DNA from: Acidobacteriaceae bacterium | GTDB taxonomy: Bacteria; Acidobacteriota; Terriglobia; Terriglobales; SbA1 | Length of the DNA stretch: 7,971 nucleotides | Assembly (NCBI GenBank): GCA_003136335.1 | Contig: PLEA01000394.1 | Coordinates: 3,712 to 11,682, forward strand | Direction of reading: 5' to 3' | Part shown: positions 1 to 5,648 of the stretch, in pieces | How the letters are laid out: every line of letters starts with the position of its first letter | Position numbering within the stretch: the first letter of the stretch is position 1 | The notes under the pieces: model-generated | Told to the model about the DNA's origin: nothing | Databases searched by the model: none | What the model saw: the letters and a program-made list of their open reading frames with translations, nothing else | Program-made: the position numbers and the translations under genes

Positions 1-371
1 CCGCGCAGCAGGTCGATGGTGCCGCCATCCACCAGCGAGATGGTGAAAACGATGTTATTGGGCGAGTACTGCATGGCGAGGTCGAGATAGTTCGCCAGGA
101 TGGTCTTCAGTTTGTCGAACAATTCCTGCCAACCGGAATACTGGTGTTTCTTGCCGGGCAGGGAATCGAGGTGTCCGGCTTCGATCTTGTGCACGAGCTT
201 TACCGGTTCGCCCTCGGCAGGGATCAGATAAAACCAGCGCCGCGTCACCATCAGGTTCGCGGGCAAGCCAAGGACGCGGTAGGCAATGGGATCGCGATGA
301 TGGTGGTCGTAGAACAGCCACGCGTCAATGTTGCGTTCGCGCAGCGCAGATTGAATGGCAGCCAGGTCCAT
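1..371 (-). CDS. Xaa-Pro aminopeptidase / M24-family peptidase, N-terminal part (truncated by window edge)
   Basis: This is the first 123 codons of a gene that runs off the left edge. The protein begins MDLAAIQSALRERNIDAWLF and continues with YDHHHRDPIAYRVLGLP, a segment MVTRRWFYLIPAEGEPVKLVH and KIEAGHLDSLPG. This matches the creatinase/prolidase N-terminal domain that precedes the metal-binding pita-bread domain in M24 aminopeptidases. Such enzymes remove the N-terminal residue ahead of proline, usually in the cytoplasm, and help complete peptide breakdown. The catalytic domain with its Asp/His/Glu metal ligands would lie outside the window, so activity cannot be judged. The ATG at 371 is the first in-frame start. 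No good Shine-Dalgarno precedes it, but a TACAAT hexamer lies 12 nt upstream. The gene is divergent from the one at 583. A non-peptidase creatinase-like protein is possible. Confidence 0.8.
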   Translation of the reverse strand, partial: MDLAAIQSALRERNIDAWLFYDHHHRDPIAYRVLGLPANLMVTRRWFYLIPAEGEPVKLVHKIEAGHLDSLPGKKHQYSGWQELFDKLKTILANYLDLAMQYSPNNIVFTISLVDGGTIDLLR

Positions 372-383
372 GGAGAAACATCT

Positions 384-389
384 ATTGTA
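384..389 (-). promoter_or_regulatory. Candidate -10 element for the M24 peptidase gene
   Basis: Reading the minus strand, TACAAT (5 of 6 matches to TATAAT) ends 12 nt before the ATG at 371. Transcription from it would start about 6 nt before the codon and give a very short leader, which fits the lack of a Shine-Dalgarno. No convincing -35 is present; the best is TTCGCC at 18 nt spacing. This is a weak call from motif reading alone. Confidence 0.25.
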
Positions 390-435
390 AACAAGAGGAA
401 GGATTTGGGCGAATCAGGGAGCGGGCAGCTATGTG

Positions 436-458
436 GGACAGCCGCCCCCGGGCTGTCC
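436..458. repeat. Palindrome with 8-bp stem, possible dispersed intergenic repeat
   Basis: GGACAGCC at 436-443 and GGCTGTCC at 451-458 form a perfect 8-bp stem around a C-rich 7-base loop (GCCCCCG). It lies in the non-coding gap between two divergent genes, has no following T-tract on either strand, and so is not a standard terminator. From memory, GGACAGCC-type palindromes with G/C-rich loops recur between genes in Acidobacteriota; that resemblance is recollection and has not been tested by a search. Confidence 0.6.
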
Positions 459-499
459 GGTCGAGCGAAGCTGGAGAGCCTCGCCGCCACGTTTGGGCG

Positions 500-522
500 C
501 GAGCGATCTAAAAGATCGCTCG
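500..522. repeat. Perfect 10-bp inverted repeat with 3-base loop
   Basis: The left arm CGAGCGATCT (500-509) and right arm AGATCGCTCG (513-522) are exact reverse complements separated by AAA. The element lies about 36 nt upstream of the candidate -10 at 561 and 60 nt upstream of the start codon at 583. It could be an operator for a dimeric regulator, a transcript hairpin or part of a dispersed repeat. The run of seven T at 552-558 is 29 nt beyond the stem, too far for an intrinsic terminator. Function is not known. Confidence 0.6.
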
Positions 523-557
523 GATCATCCTCCAAGCAAATCGTCCCGGACTTTTTT

Positions 558-566
558 TGCTACACT
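558..566 (+). promoter_or_regulatory. Candidate extended -10 promoter for the DUF1624-type gene
   Basis: TGCTACACT fits an extended -10 element: TG, one base, then TACACT (4 of 6 matches to TATAAT). It follows a run of seven T and ends 16 nt before the ATG at 583, so the predicted leader is only about 10 nt. No good -35 is visible at 16-18 nt spacing, as is common for extended -10 promoters. Motif evidence only. Confidence 0.3.
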
Positions 567-582
567 CAGCCAGAAATCCGCG

Positions 583-1755
583 ATGCCCGAACTCCTCCCA
601 GTCAAACGCGCCCGTATCGAATCGATTGACGTCGTCCGTGGGGTCATCATGATTCTGATGGCCCTCGATCATGTGCGGGACTTCTTCGGCAACCCCGGCG
701 TGAGTCCCACCGACCTCGGCGCGACCAGCATCCCGCTGTTCTTTACGCGCTGGATCACGCATTTCTGTGCGCCTGTGTTCTTCCTGCTGACCGGCACGGG
801 AGCGTATCTCTCGCTGCGTAAAAAATCGAAGGCCGAGCTGGTGCGATTCCTGTTCACGCGCGGTCTATGGCTGATTTTTCTGGAGTTGGTCGTCGTCCGC
901 TGCCTTGGCTGGCAGTTCAACTTCGACTACCACGTGATGATCCTGAATGTCTTGTGGGCGCTGGGCTGGGCGATGATCGCGCTGTCGGGACTGGTCTATC
1001 TGCCAGATTGGGCAGTCGCTACGTTTGGCCTAATGATGATCGCAGGCCACAATCTGCTCGATTCCGTGGAGACCTCTAATCCGCTTTGGTCCATCCTGCA
1101 CTCCCCCAATTTCCTCGTGAACGATCCGCGGCACATCGTCTTCGTGGCTTATCCGCTCATTCCCTGGATTGGAGTCACGGCGGCAGGCTACGCTCTCGGA
1201 CAGATCTACGGTTGGCCGTCGGCACGCCGCCGGGCGTTCCTGTTGCCCGCGGGCATCGGCCTGAGTTCGGCTTTCATAATCTTGCGCGCGATCAACATCT
1301 ACGGCGATCCGCAGCGCTGGAGCACGCAGACATCCGCGGCTTTCACTGTTCTCTCATTCTTGAATACCACGAAATATCCGCCCTCATTGCTTTTTCTGTT
1401 GATGACTTTGGGCCCGGCGCTGCTCTTCCTGCGAGCGGTGGATGCCGGGACGCCGCGATGGTTGCGCCCCGCGCTCATCGTCGGCAAAGTGCCGATGTTT
1501 TATTACCTGCTGCACGTTCCAATCATCCATCTGCTCGCCATCGCGGTGTGCTATGCGCGCTACGGGCAGGCGCATTGGATGTTCGAATCCACCAACCTCG
1601 GTCAGTTCCCCGTCACTCCCCCGCCGGGATGGAGGTACTCGCTGCCAATTGTCTACCTGGTGTGGGGAATCGTGGTGCTGACCCTCTATCCGCCGTGCCG
1701 TTGGTTTGCGGCGTTGAAGCAGCGTCGCAGCGATGCCTGGCTGAGTTATCTCTGA
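583..1755 (+). CDS. DUF1624 / heparan-alpha-glucosaminide N-acetyltransferase-like integral membrane protein
   Basis: The 390-residue product is a polytopic inner-membrane protein. The N-terminus RIESIDVVRGVIMILMALDH (residues 11-30) has the S-x-D-x-x-RG plus DH pattern typical of bacterial DUF1624/HGSNAT-catalytic-domain proteins. It is followed by THFCAPVFFLLTGTGAYLSL (about 59-78), a string of hydrophobic helices and a positive C-terminus, CRWFAALKQRRSDAWLSYL. The eukaryotic relative moves acetyl groups from cytoplasmic acetyl-CoA to sugars across the lysosomal membrane. A bacterial role in acylating an envelope or extracellular sugar is plausible, but the substrate is unknown. ATG 583 puts the conserved motif close to the N-terminus as in relatives. 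An in-frame GTG at 433 would add 50 residues read through two palindromes and is unlikely. The gene stands alone on the plus strand, between a divergent and a convergent neighbour. Confidence 0.82.
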   Translation: MPELLPVKRARIESIDVVRGVIMILMALDHVRDFFGNPGVSPTDLGATSIPLFFTRWITHFCAPVFFLLTGTGAYLSLRKKSKAELVRFLFTRGLWLIFLELVVVRCLGWQFNFDYHVMILNVLWALGWAMIALSGLVYLPDWAVATFGLMMIAGHNLLDSVETSNPLWSILHSPNFLVNDPRHIVFVAYPLIPWIGVTAAGYALGQIYGWPSARRRAFLLPAGIGLSSAFIILRAINIYGDPQRWSTQTSAAFTVLSFLNTTKYPPSLLFLLMTLGPALLFLRAVDAGTPRWLRPALIVGKVPMFYYLLHVPIIHLLAIAVCYARYGQAHWMFESTNLGQFPVTPPPGWRYSLPIVYLVWGIVVLTLYPPCRWFAALKQRRSDAWLSYL

Positions 1756-1776
1756 TGTCTGAAGTGCGTTGCTCCA

Positions 1777-1822
1777 GCCGCGGAGGGGCGGCATGTGGAA
1801 GCCCGGCACGGGAAGTGCCGGG
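1777..1822. repeat. Two adjacent hairpins in the convergent intergenic gap
   Basis: GCCGC (1777-1781) pairs with GCGGC (1788-1792). Further on, CCCGGCAC (1802-1809) pairs perfectly with GTGCCGGG (1815-1822) around GGGAA. The pair lies between the plus-strand gene ending at 1755 and the minus-strand gene ending at 1868, where a bidirectional transcription stop would be useful. Neither strand has a T-tract next to the stem, so rho-independent termination is doubtful. The layout resembles palindromic repeats common between acidobacterial genes, a comparison from memory. Confidence 0.5.
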
Positions 1823-1867
1823 AGAGTAGGAAAAGAACGCGAGTCCCGCAGAGACGGCACAAGTCTG

Positions 1868-2611
1868 TCACGAGCGTTCGATTGTGTGTGCTAGAACCTG
1901 CCTCTTCGCCATCGCCGGCAACGTCTCGCAGGCCGTCCGCAACACCAGCCGCGGAGCGCGTCCGCGAATCTTCATCAGATAGGGCACGGTATGCCTGGCG
2001 TCATACTTTGCAGTTTCTCGCAGCAGCCAGCCCAGGCCCTTCTGCACCATGTCGTCCTCATCGGCGAGCAGGGAGTCAGAAAGCTTCACGATCTTGGGGA
2101 AAAACATTTTCGCCCGCGCCCCGCGAATTAGCGCCACGCAGGCCGCTCGCCGGTGCCAGCGATGGGACGATTTCGCCCAGCGAAATACATCCCTGACCCG
2201 CGCCGGATTCGCCGCCACCATCGGTGCAATCAGGTAGTGCACCAGCGCATCATGATCGGCCCAACTGCTGATGCGGTCGAGCCAGGATTCGAACAGCTTG
2301 AACTCGCGGTCGCCAAACTGCGCGTCCATCTTTTCCAGAAGAAACACCGCAGCAACTTTTTCTTCAAGCACTTCACCGAAGAATAGCTTGTCGGCGACTC
2401 TCACCAGAAAATAGAAGTCGCGCTCCCGCAAAATCTCCCGTCGGTTGCTGCGCATGACGCGCCGAAGATCGCCCGTATACCAACCGTGCGACTTGATTTC
2501 TTCTCTGAAGAACCATTGCACTCCGGCTGCATGCTCAGAAGAGCCGCCGTCTTGCAACAAGCGCCGAATCTGAGCCGCGACTTCCGCCGGTGTGGACTTG
2601 CGGGAGAACAT
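1868..2611 (-). CDS. AlkD-like DNA alkylation repair protein (HEAT-repeat DNA glycosylase family)
   Basis: The 247-residue product is all-helical in pattern and matches the AlkC/AlkD DNA glycosylase superfamily, which removes alkylated bases such as 3-methyladenine and 7-methylguanine without classical base flipping. The motifs fit Bacillus cereus AlkD in order and spacing. SSWADHDAL (115-123) supplies Trp117 and Asp121, like Trp109 and Asp113. HRRAA (153-157) supplies an Arg like Arg148, and QKGLGWLLRE (190-199) supplies Trp195, like Trp187. The catalytic set therefore appears intact; residue equivalences are from memory of the family. ATG 2611 is preferred over an in-frame TTG at 2629, because that TTG lies inside the T-tract of the preceding terminator and a weak GGA lies just upstream of the ATG. 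The gene starts 66 nt after the GYD gene, with an intrinsic terminator in the gap, so it may depend on read-through. Confidence 0.85.
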   Translation of the reverse strand: MFSRKSTPAEVAAQIRRLLQDGGSSEHAAGVQWFFREEIKSHGWYTGDLRRVMRSNRREILRERDFYFLVRVADKLFFGEVLEEKVAAVFLLEKMDAQFGDREFKLFESWLDRISSWADHDALVHYLIAPMVAANPARVRDVFRWAKSSHRWHRRAACVALIRGARAKMFFPKIVKLSDSLLADEDDMVQKGLGWLLRETAKYDARHTVPYLMKIRGRAPRLVLRTACETLPAMAKRQVLAHTIERS

Positions 2612-2627
2612 CGAATTCCAAGCTATC

Positions 2628-2653
2628 AAAAAAGGCGGCCCGCCGAGGCCGCC
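2628..2653 (-). terminator. Rho-independent terminator after the GYD-domain gene
   Basis: On the minus strand, GGCGGCC (2653-2647) and GGCCGCC (2640-2634) form a 7-bp all-G/C stem with a 6-base loop, followed at once by six T (2633-2628). It begins 24 nt after the GYD stop codon and ends 16 nt before the ATG of the AlkD-like gene. It is the clearest terminator in the window and marks the end of the upstream transcription unit. Confidence 0.85.
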
Positions 2654-2677
2654 GGTGTCTTCTCGTACTGACGGTTC

Positions 2678-3019
2678 TTATGCGGCGCGAGTCGTGACGG
2701 TCGCCGGCCGGTAACCGCACTCCCGGGCCTTTCTGAGCGCTTGGGTGGCTTCTTCTGGAGAGATCAGCGGAATGGTTTGTACCGATTTACAGGCGCCGCC
2801 CGCCGCGAACGCCATGGCGATCGCCGCGGCGCTTACGTTATCCGGCAAGTCTACAATCACGACGACATCGTAGTCTCCGAATGAAAACCACGCGGCTTCA
2901 ATCTTGCCTCCCAGTTTCTCGATCGCGGGCCGTACGGCTTCGATCCGGTTTTGCGGATTCGCTACCAATGCTTCCCAGCCTTCTTGGGAATACGCGACTT
3001 GCTGAAGGTAATGTGGCAT
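2678..3019 (-). CDS. GYD-domain protein
   Basis: The 113-residue soluble protein starts MPHYLQQVAYSQEGWEALV and contains AAWFSFGDYDVVVIVDLPD (residues 42-60), which includes the GDYD signature of the GYD domain (PF08734). This is a small ferredoxin-like fold of unknown biochemical role, typically about 90-110 residues. No catalytic residues can be assigned. ATG 3019 is well supported by AAGGAGG four bases upstream. A longer reading from 3082 adds 21 residues with no family match and overlaps the stop of the transporter gene. Upstream, TTGACT-17-AATGAT over the POT stop codon could be its own promoter, and a strong terminator follows it. It may therefore form a short single-gene unit as well as the tail of the transporter operon. 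Confidence 0.85.
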   Translation of the reverse strand: MPHYLQQVAYSQEGWEALVANPQNRIEAVRPAIEKLGGKIEAAWFSFGDYDVVVIVDLPDNVSAAAIAMAFAAGGACKSVQTIPLISPEEATQALRKARECGYRPATVTTRAA

Positions 3020-3023
3020 AGAG

Positions 3024-3030
3024 CCTCCTT
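3024..3030 (-). promoter_or_regulatory. Strong Shine-Dalgarno fixing the GYD start
   Basis: On the minus strand AAGGAGG lies four bases upstream of the ATG at 3019. It is the best ribosome-binding site in the window and rules in favour of the 113-residue product over the upstream alternative at 3082. Confidence 0.8.
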
Positions 3031-3053
3031 CTGATTCCGCTAACTGGGGCCGA

Positions 3054-3082
3054 ATCATTCCAGAGGCCGAAGCCGAAGTCAA
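3054..3082 (-). promoter_or_regulatory. Candidate sigma-70-type promoter for the GYD-domain gene
   Basis: On the minus strand TTGACT (3082-3077, 5 of 6 matches to the -35 consensus) is followed after exactly 17 bases by AATGAT (3059-3054, 4 of 6 matches to the -10). The -35 overlaps the stop codon of the POT transporter gene. Predicted initiation is near 3047, giving a leader of about 28 nt that contains the strong Shine-Dalgarno. Motif evidence only. Confidence 0.4.
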
Positions 3083-4476
3083 GAAGTCACATTTGCATCC
3101 CGCCGCGCAAACTTGTCATACACCCACAGCGCCACGGCGGTGGCCAGTCCCACCCCAGTTATCCAAAACCAAATCATTGCCGGCCGGTGTTGCACTTCCC
3201 CGAAGTGATGTAGTAGAAATCCGCCAAACGGGCCTCCGATGAGCGATCCAATGCCGATGGGCACGAAGGCAAATCCCATGTACGTCCCCTGCTGGCCCGG
3301 AGGCGCAAGCCGCGAGATGTATTCGTAGTAGCGCGGCGCTTGGATGATCTCGCCCAGTGCCAGGAAAAATAGCGAGAAGACCGCGCCCCAGATGGTTGGC
3401 CGGAACGCAAGGATCAACCACGACAGCGACGTAATCACGGTACCCAAAATAACGGCGGCAAAGGCCGGCACCTGGCGCGTAAGGAAATTTACCGCCAGGG
3501 TCAGGCAGATTACGGTCAGCCCATCGACGACGAGAATGATTTCGACATCCGAATGTGGGTTGATGAAGCCGTGGATGAAGCCAGGCAAACTGATGTACTG
3601 CTGCCAGAAGACGATCCAATAGCCGGTGAAGATCACAAGAAACCACATAAACCGGCTGATGCCCGCAAGCATAATTACGAGGAAGCCGATCCAGATCCAC
3701 CCGGGCACGCTCCACTCTGGTTTCACCCAAAGCGCGATCCGCAGCAACAAGGCGGCCAGCAATACCGGCAAGACCAGCCGGTAATTTCCCAACACCACGC
3801 AGAAATTCCGCGCCACCGTCGCGATTGAGGGCGGCGGCGCATCGCCGGCCTTGCGCGGCTCGCGGAAGAAGAGCAGGACCACAAAAAACATCGCAAAGAC
3901 GCTGAGCGCGGCCACACGGTAAACGTTCTCGACACCCAGGTGGCGATGAGCCCAGGAAGCAAAATAAGGCCCGGCGGCGCCGCCAATGTTGACCATCGTG
4001 TAGTAAATCGAGTAGCCGATGGAGCGGACGTTCTCTTTCGAGGCCCGCGCCGTTGTGCCGACGACACAAGGCTTGACCAGCGACACGCCGAGCGCGGGAA
4101 GGATGAGGATGAAACCGACGAACAGTCCGAGCGGCACCGCGTTGCGCACCGGCGCCAGCCACGACGCCCCAATCGAACCGATCAGAAAATACGAGGCGCC
4201 GAGAATCAGATACGCCACCGAAAGAGCGCGGCGAAATCCCAGGCGGTCGGCGGCAGCCCCGCCGAAAATCGCGAGGAACCAAACCATGCCGCCAAAGATG
4301 CCTGTTAGCGTGCCGGTCTGCTCGGTCGAGAAATTCAGCTGCTCTTGCAGGTAAAGGGCAAGCGAGGCAAATGCCCCGTAGTATGCGAGCCGCTCAAAAA
4401 TCTCGGTAATATTCGCGATCCAGAACGGCCGCTCGAACCCAGTGCGGATTTCCTCGAAGCGTTGCGAGAAAGGCAA
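3079..4476 (-). CDS. POT/PTR2-family proton-coupled peptide transporter (MFS superfamily)
   Basis: The 465-residue inner-membrane protein would import di- and tripeptides with protons. Residues 25-29 read E-I-F-E-R, the ExxER proton-coupling motif of POT carriers, within NITEIFERLAYYGAF. MFS motif A appears as GGAAADRLGFRR (72-83), a conserved Lys region as VKPCVVG (134-140), and YYTMVNIGGAAGP (158-170) matches the second POT signature. Hydrophobic segments suggest 12-14 helices. Some other MFS carriers share parts of this pattern, so the peptide substrate is inferred. I chose the TTG at 4476 because AGGAG lies five bases upstream and the coding match begins there. An in-frame TTG at 4605 would add 43 unrelated residues and overlap the upstream gene by 86 bases. 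It lies 43 nt after the YggU gene and 59 nt before the GYD gene, so co-transcription is likely. Confidence 0.82.
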   Translation of the reverse strand: MPFSQRFEEIRTGFERPFWIANITEIFERLAYYGAFASLALYLQEQLNFSTEQTGTLTGIFGGMVWFLAIFGGAAADRLGFRRALSVAYLILGASYFLIGSIGASWLAPVRNAVPLGLFVGFILILPALGVSLVKPCVVGTTARASKENVRSIGYSIYYTMVNIGGAAGPYFASWAHRHLGVENVYRVAALSVFAMFFVVLLFFREPRKAGDAPPPSIATVARNFCVVLGNYRLVLPVLLAALLLRIALWVKPEWSVPGWIWIGFLVIMLAGISRFMWFLVIFTGYWIVFWQQYISLPGFIHGFINPHSDVEIILVVDGLTVICLTLAVNFLTRQVPAFAAVILGTVITSLSWLILAFRPTIWGAVFSLFFLALGEIIQAPRYYEYISRLAPPGQQGTYMGFAFVPIGIGSLIGGPFGGFLLHHFGEVQHRPAMIWFWITGVGLATAVALWVYDKFARRDANVTS

Positions 4477-4481
4477 AGTGG

Positions 4482-4486
4482 CTCCT
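4482..4486 (-). promoter_or_regulatory. Shine-Dalgarno supporting a TTG start for the POT transporter
   Basis: AGGAG on the minus strand is placed five bases before the TTG at 4476. No in-frame ATG lies near the start of the conserved domain: the first in-frame Met codon comes after the ExxER motif, at residue 64. The TTG with this site is therefore the most credible start. Confidence 0.65.
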
Positions 4487-4519
4487 ATGGTTGTATGGCG
4501 TGGGCGCCCCTGCCCGCGA

Positions 4520-4807
4520 TTAGCCGCGCAGTCGATCCCGAACTTGCTCGGCCGAAAGCCCGGCCACGCGAATAACTTTATTCCGGCTCGTCTGGCCGGA
4601 GGCAATGGTAACGGAAGATCGCCGCACCTTCAAAAGTTTGGCGAAGAATTCGATGCAGGCCTCATTGGCCCGACCCTCGACCGGAGGCGCGGTCAGCGAG
4701 ACTTTCAGCGCATCGCCTAGTTGGCCGGTGATGGCGTTCTTCTTCGCGTGCGGCTGAACTTTGACGGCGAAGCTGACGCCTCGGGCGGTTTCGTGAATCA
4801 AAAGCAT
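4520..4807 (-). CDS. yggU: YggU-family (DUF167) protein
   Basis: The 95-residue product matches the DUF167/YggU family over its full length. The conserved blocks VKVQPHAKKNAI (16-27), LKVSLTAPPVEGRANEA (34-50) and SGQTSRNKVI (70-79) are all present. It is a small alpha/beta protein whose biochemical function is not established; it is often found near yggS and yggT. Here it follows the yggS homologue by 45 nt and precedes the POT transporter by 43 nt, so it is probably co-transcribed. The only ribosome-binding candidate, GGTGA, sits three bases from the ATG and overlaps the CACnGAG repeat, so the start is supported mainly by protein length and family match. Confidence 0.87.
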   Translation of the reverse strand: MLLIHETARGVSFAVKVQPHAKKNAITGQLGDALKVSLTAPPVEGRANEACIEFFAKLLKVRRSSVTIASGQTSRNKVIRVAGLSAEQVRDRLRG

Positions 4808-4811
4808 GATT

Positions 4812-4840
4812 CACCATAGAGTCACAGAAGCCACAGAGAA
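4812..4840. repeat. Short CACAGAG-type tandem repeat between yggS and yggU
   Basis: On the plus strand three degenerate units follow each other: CATAGAGT (4815-4822), CACAGAAGC (4823-4831) and CACAGAGAA (4832-4840), preceded by CAC. The period is 8-9 bases. The same CACnGAG pattern in the same orientation occurs upstream of yggS at 5570-5597. From memory, CAC(A/G)GAG-type repeats are common between genes in Acidobacteriota and several other phyla. Part of it can fold as CAGAGA/TCTCTG (4834-4839 with 4846-4851). Confidence 0.6.
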
Positions 4841-4852
4841 GAAGCTCTCTGG

Positions 4853-5557
4853 TTAGGTTTTTGTTCTTTCCCCGAAAATCGCCGTCCCTACGCGCACGCA
4901 AGTCGAGCCTTCTTCGATCGCGACCTCGAAGTCGTGCGACATGCCCATGGAAAGAACGTTCATGCCAACCGCAGGCAGCTCACGTGCAGCGATCGCATCG
5001 CGCAGTTCGCGCATCTGGCGGAAGTAGGGTCGCGCGTCCTCGGGATTTTCGGTGAACGGAGGCACGGTCATCAGCCCGTGAAACTCCAGCGCTTCGAGCC
5101 GCGGAGCGGCCAGCAACAGTTCTTCCAGTTCGCGCGAATCCGGCGCGACTCCACTCTTTGCCGCCTCGCCGCCGACGTTGATTTCGATCAGCACGCTCAA
5201 CTTCTTGCCCAGGCTTGCTGCCGCCGCATCCAGTTTCTCGGCCAGCTTCACGGAATCGACTGAATCTACCGCGCGGAACAGTTCTGCCGACTTGCTGGCC
5301 TTGTTCGTCTGCAAGTGTCCGATCATGTGCCACTCGGCTCCAGCCAAATCGGACAGCGCGTTCGCCTTCCCGTCAAACTCCTGCACGCGGTTTTCTCCGA
5401 ACAGGCGCAGTCCGGCAGCGTGGGCTTCGCGAATGCGCTCTGGCGGATGCGTCTTGCTCACCGCCATCAGTGCGATTTCGTCGAGACGCCGCTTGGCGCG
5501 CCGTGCGACCTCAGCGACGCGTTGGCGCACCCCCGCAATGTTCTCAGGAATAGACAT
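4853..5557 (-). CDS. yggS: YggS-family pyridoxal-phosphate homeostasis protein (PLPBP)
   Basis: The 234-residue cytoplasmic protein matches YggS/PLPBP, a fold-type III PLP-binding protein without known catalysis that buffers free PLP and affects amino-acid metabolism. LMAVSKTHPPERI (30-42) holds the PLP lysine at about position 35. LFGENRVQEF, EWHMIGHLQTNK, GLMTVPP and the C-terminal SMGMSHDFEVAIEEGSTCVRVGTAIFG are the expected family blocks, and the length is typical. ATG 5557 gives the usual MSIPENI-type N-terminus. A GTG at 5581 would add eight residues encoded by the CACnGAG repeat, and neither start has a good Shine-Dalgarno. yggU follows directly, as in many genomes, but no yggT lies between them. 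Its place 91 nt after the OPT gene suggests shared transcription. Confidence 0.93.
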   Translation of the reverse strand: MSIPENIAGVRQRVAEVARRAKRRLDEIALMAVSKTHPPERIREAHAAGLRLFGENRVQEFDGKANALSDLAGAEWHMIGHLQTNKASKSAELFRAVDSVDSVKLAEKLDAAAASLGKKLSVLIEINVGGEAAKSGVAPDSRELEELLLAAPRLEALEFHGLMTVPPFTENPEDARPYFRQMRELRDAIAARELPAVGMNVLSMGMSHDFEVAIEEGSTCVRVGTAIFGERTKT

Positions 5558-5569
5558 AAAGAACTGAAC

Positions 5570-5597
5570 CACGGAGGACACAGAGTTACACCGAGGA
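5570..5597. repeat. Short CACnGAG tandem repeat upstream of yggS
   Basis: On the plus strand CACGGAGGA (5570-5578), CACAGAGTTA (5579-5588) and CACCGAGGA (5589-5597) form three units of 9-10 bases. This is the same degenerate motif as at 4812-4840, so yggS is bracketed by two copies in the same orientation. The repeat occupies the region where the yggS leader and ribosome-binding site would be expected. Confidence 0.65.
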
Positions 5598-5648
5598 CTC
5601 GACTAAGTCCTTCTTTTAACTCGATGTCTCCCGGCCCGGTTCACGAGC

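Noticed and set aside
433..582. 50-codon N-terminal extension of the DUF1624-type gene from a GTG at 433
   Set aside because: It reads through two palindromes, gives low-complexity Pro/Ser/Arg sequence with no family match, and lacks a ribosome-binding site. The conserved motif lies just after ATG 583.
144..629. 161-codon plus-strand open frame opposite the M24 gene
   Set aside because: It runs antisense to the peptidase N-terminal domain and on into the intergenic palindromes, with no domain or ribosome-binding site.
1086..1829. 247-codon plus-strand open frame
   Set aside because: It lies in another frame of the DUF1624-type gene, is rich in Arg/His/Pro, and has no recognisable domain; it is a high-GC shadow.
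3116..4282. 388-codon minus-strand open frame
   Set aside because: It is a different frame of the POT transporter gene, with Arg/Gly-rich sequence and no hydrophobic pattern or domain.
4485..4519. GGGGCGCCCA-type GC palindrome between yggU and the POT gene
   Set aside because: The self-complementary core is short with no clear loop or T-tract. It may be a fragment of a dispersed repeat, but the evidence is too slight to list.
5593..5617. Hairpin AGGACT/AGTCCT followed by TTCTTTT on the plus strand
   Set aside because: It resembles a weak plus-strand terminator, but no plus-strand gene precedes it, and on the minus strand it lacks a T-tract. Probably chance next to the CACnGAG repeat.
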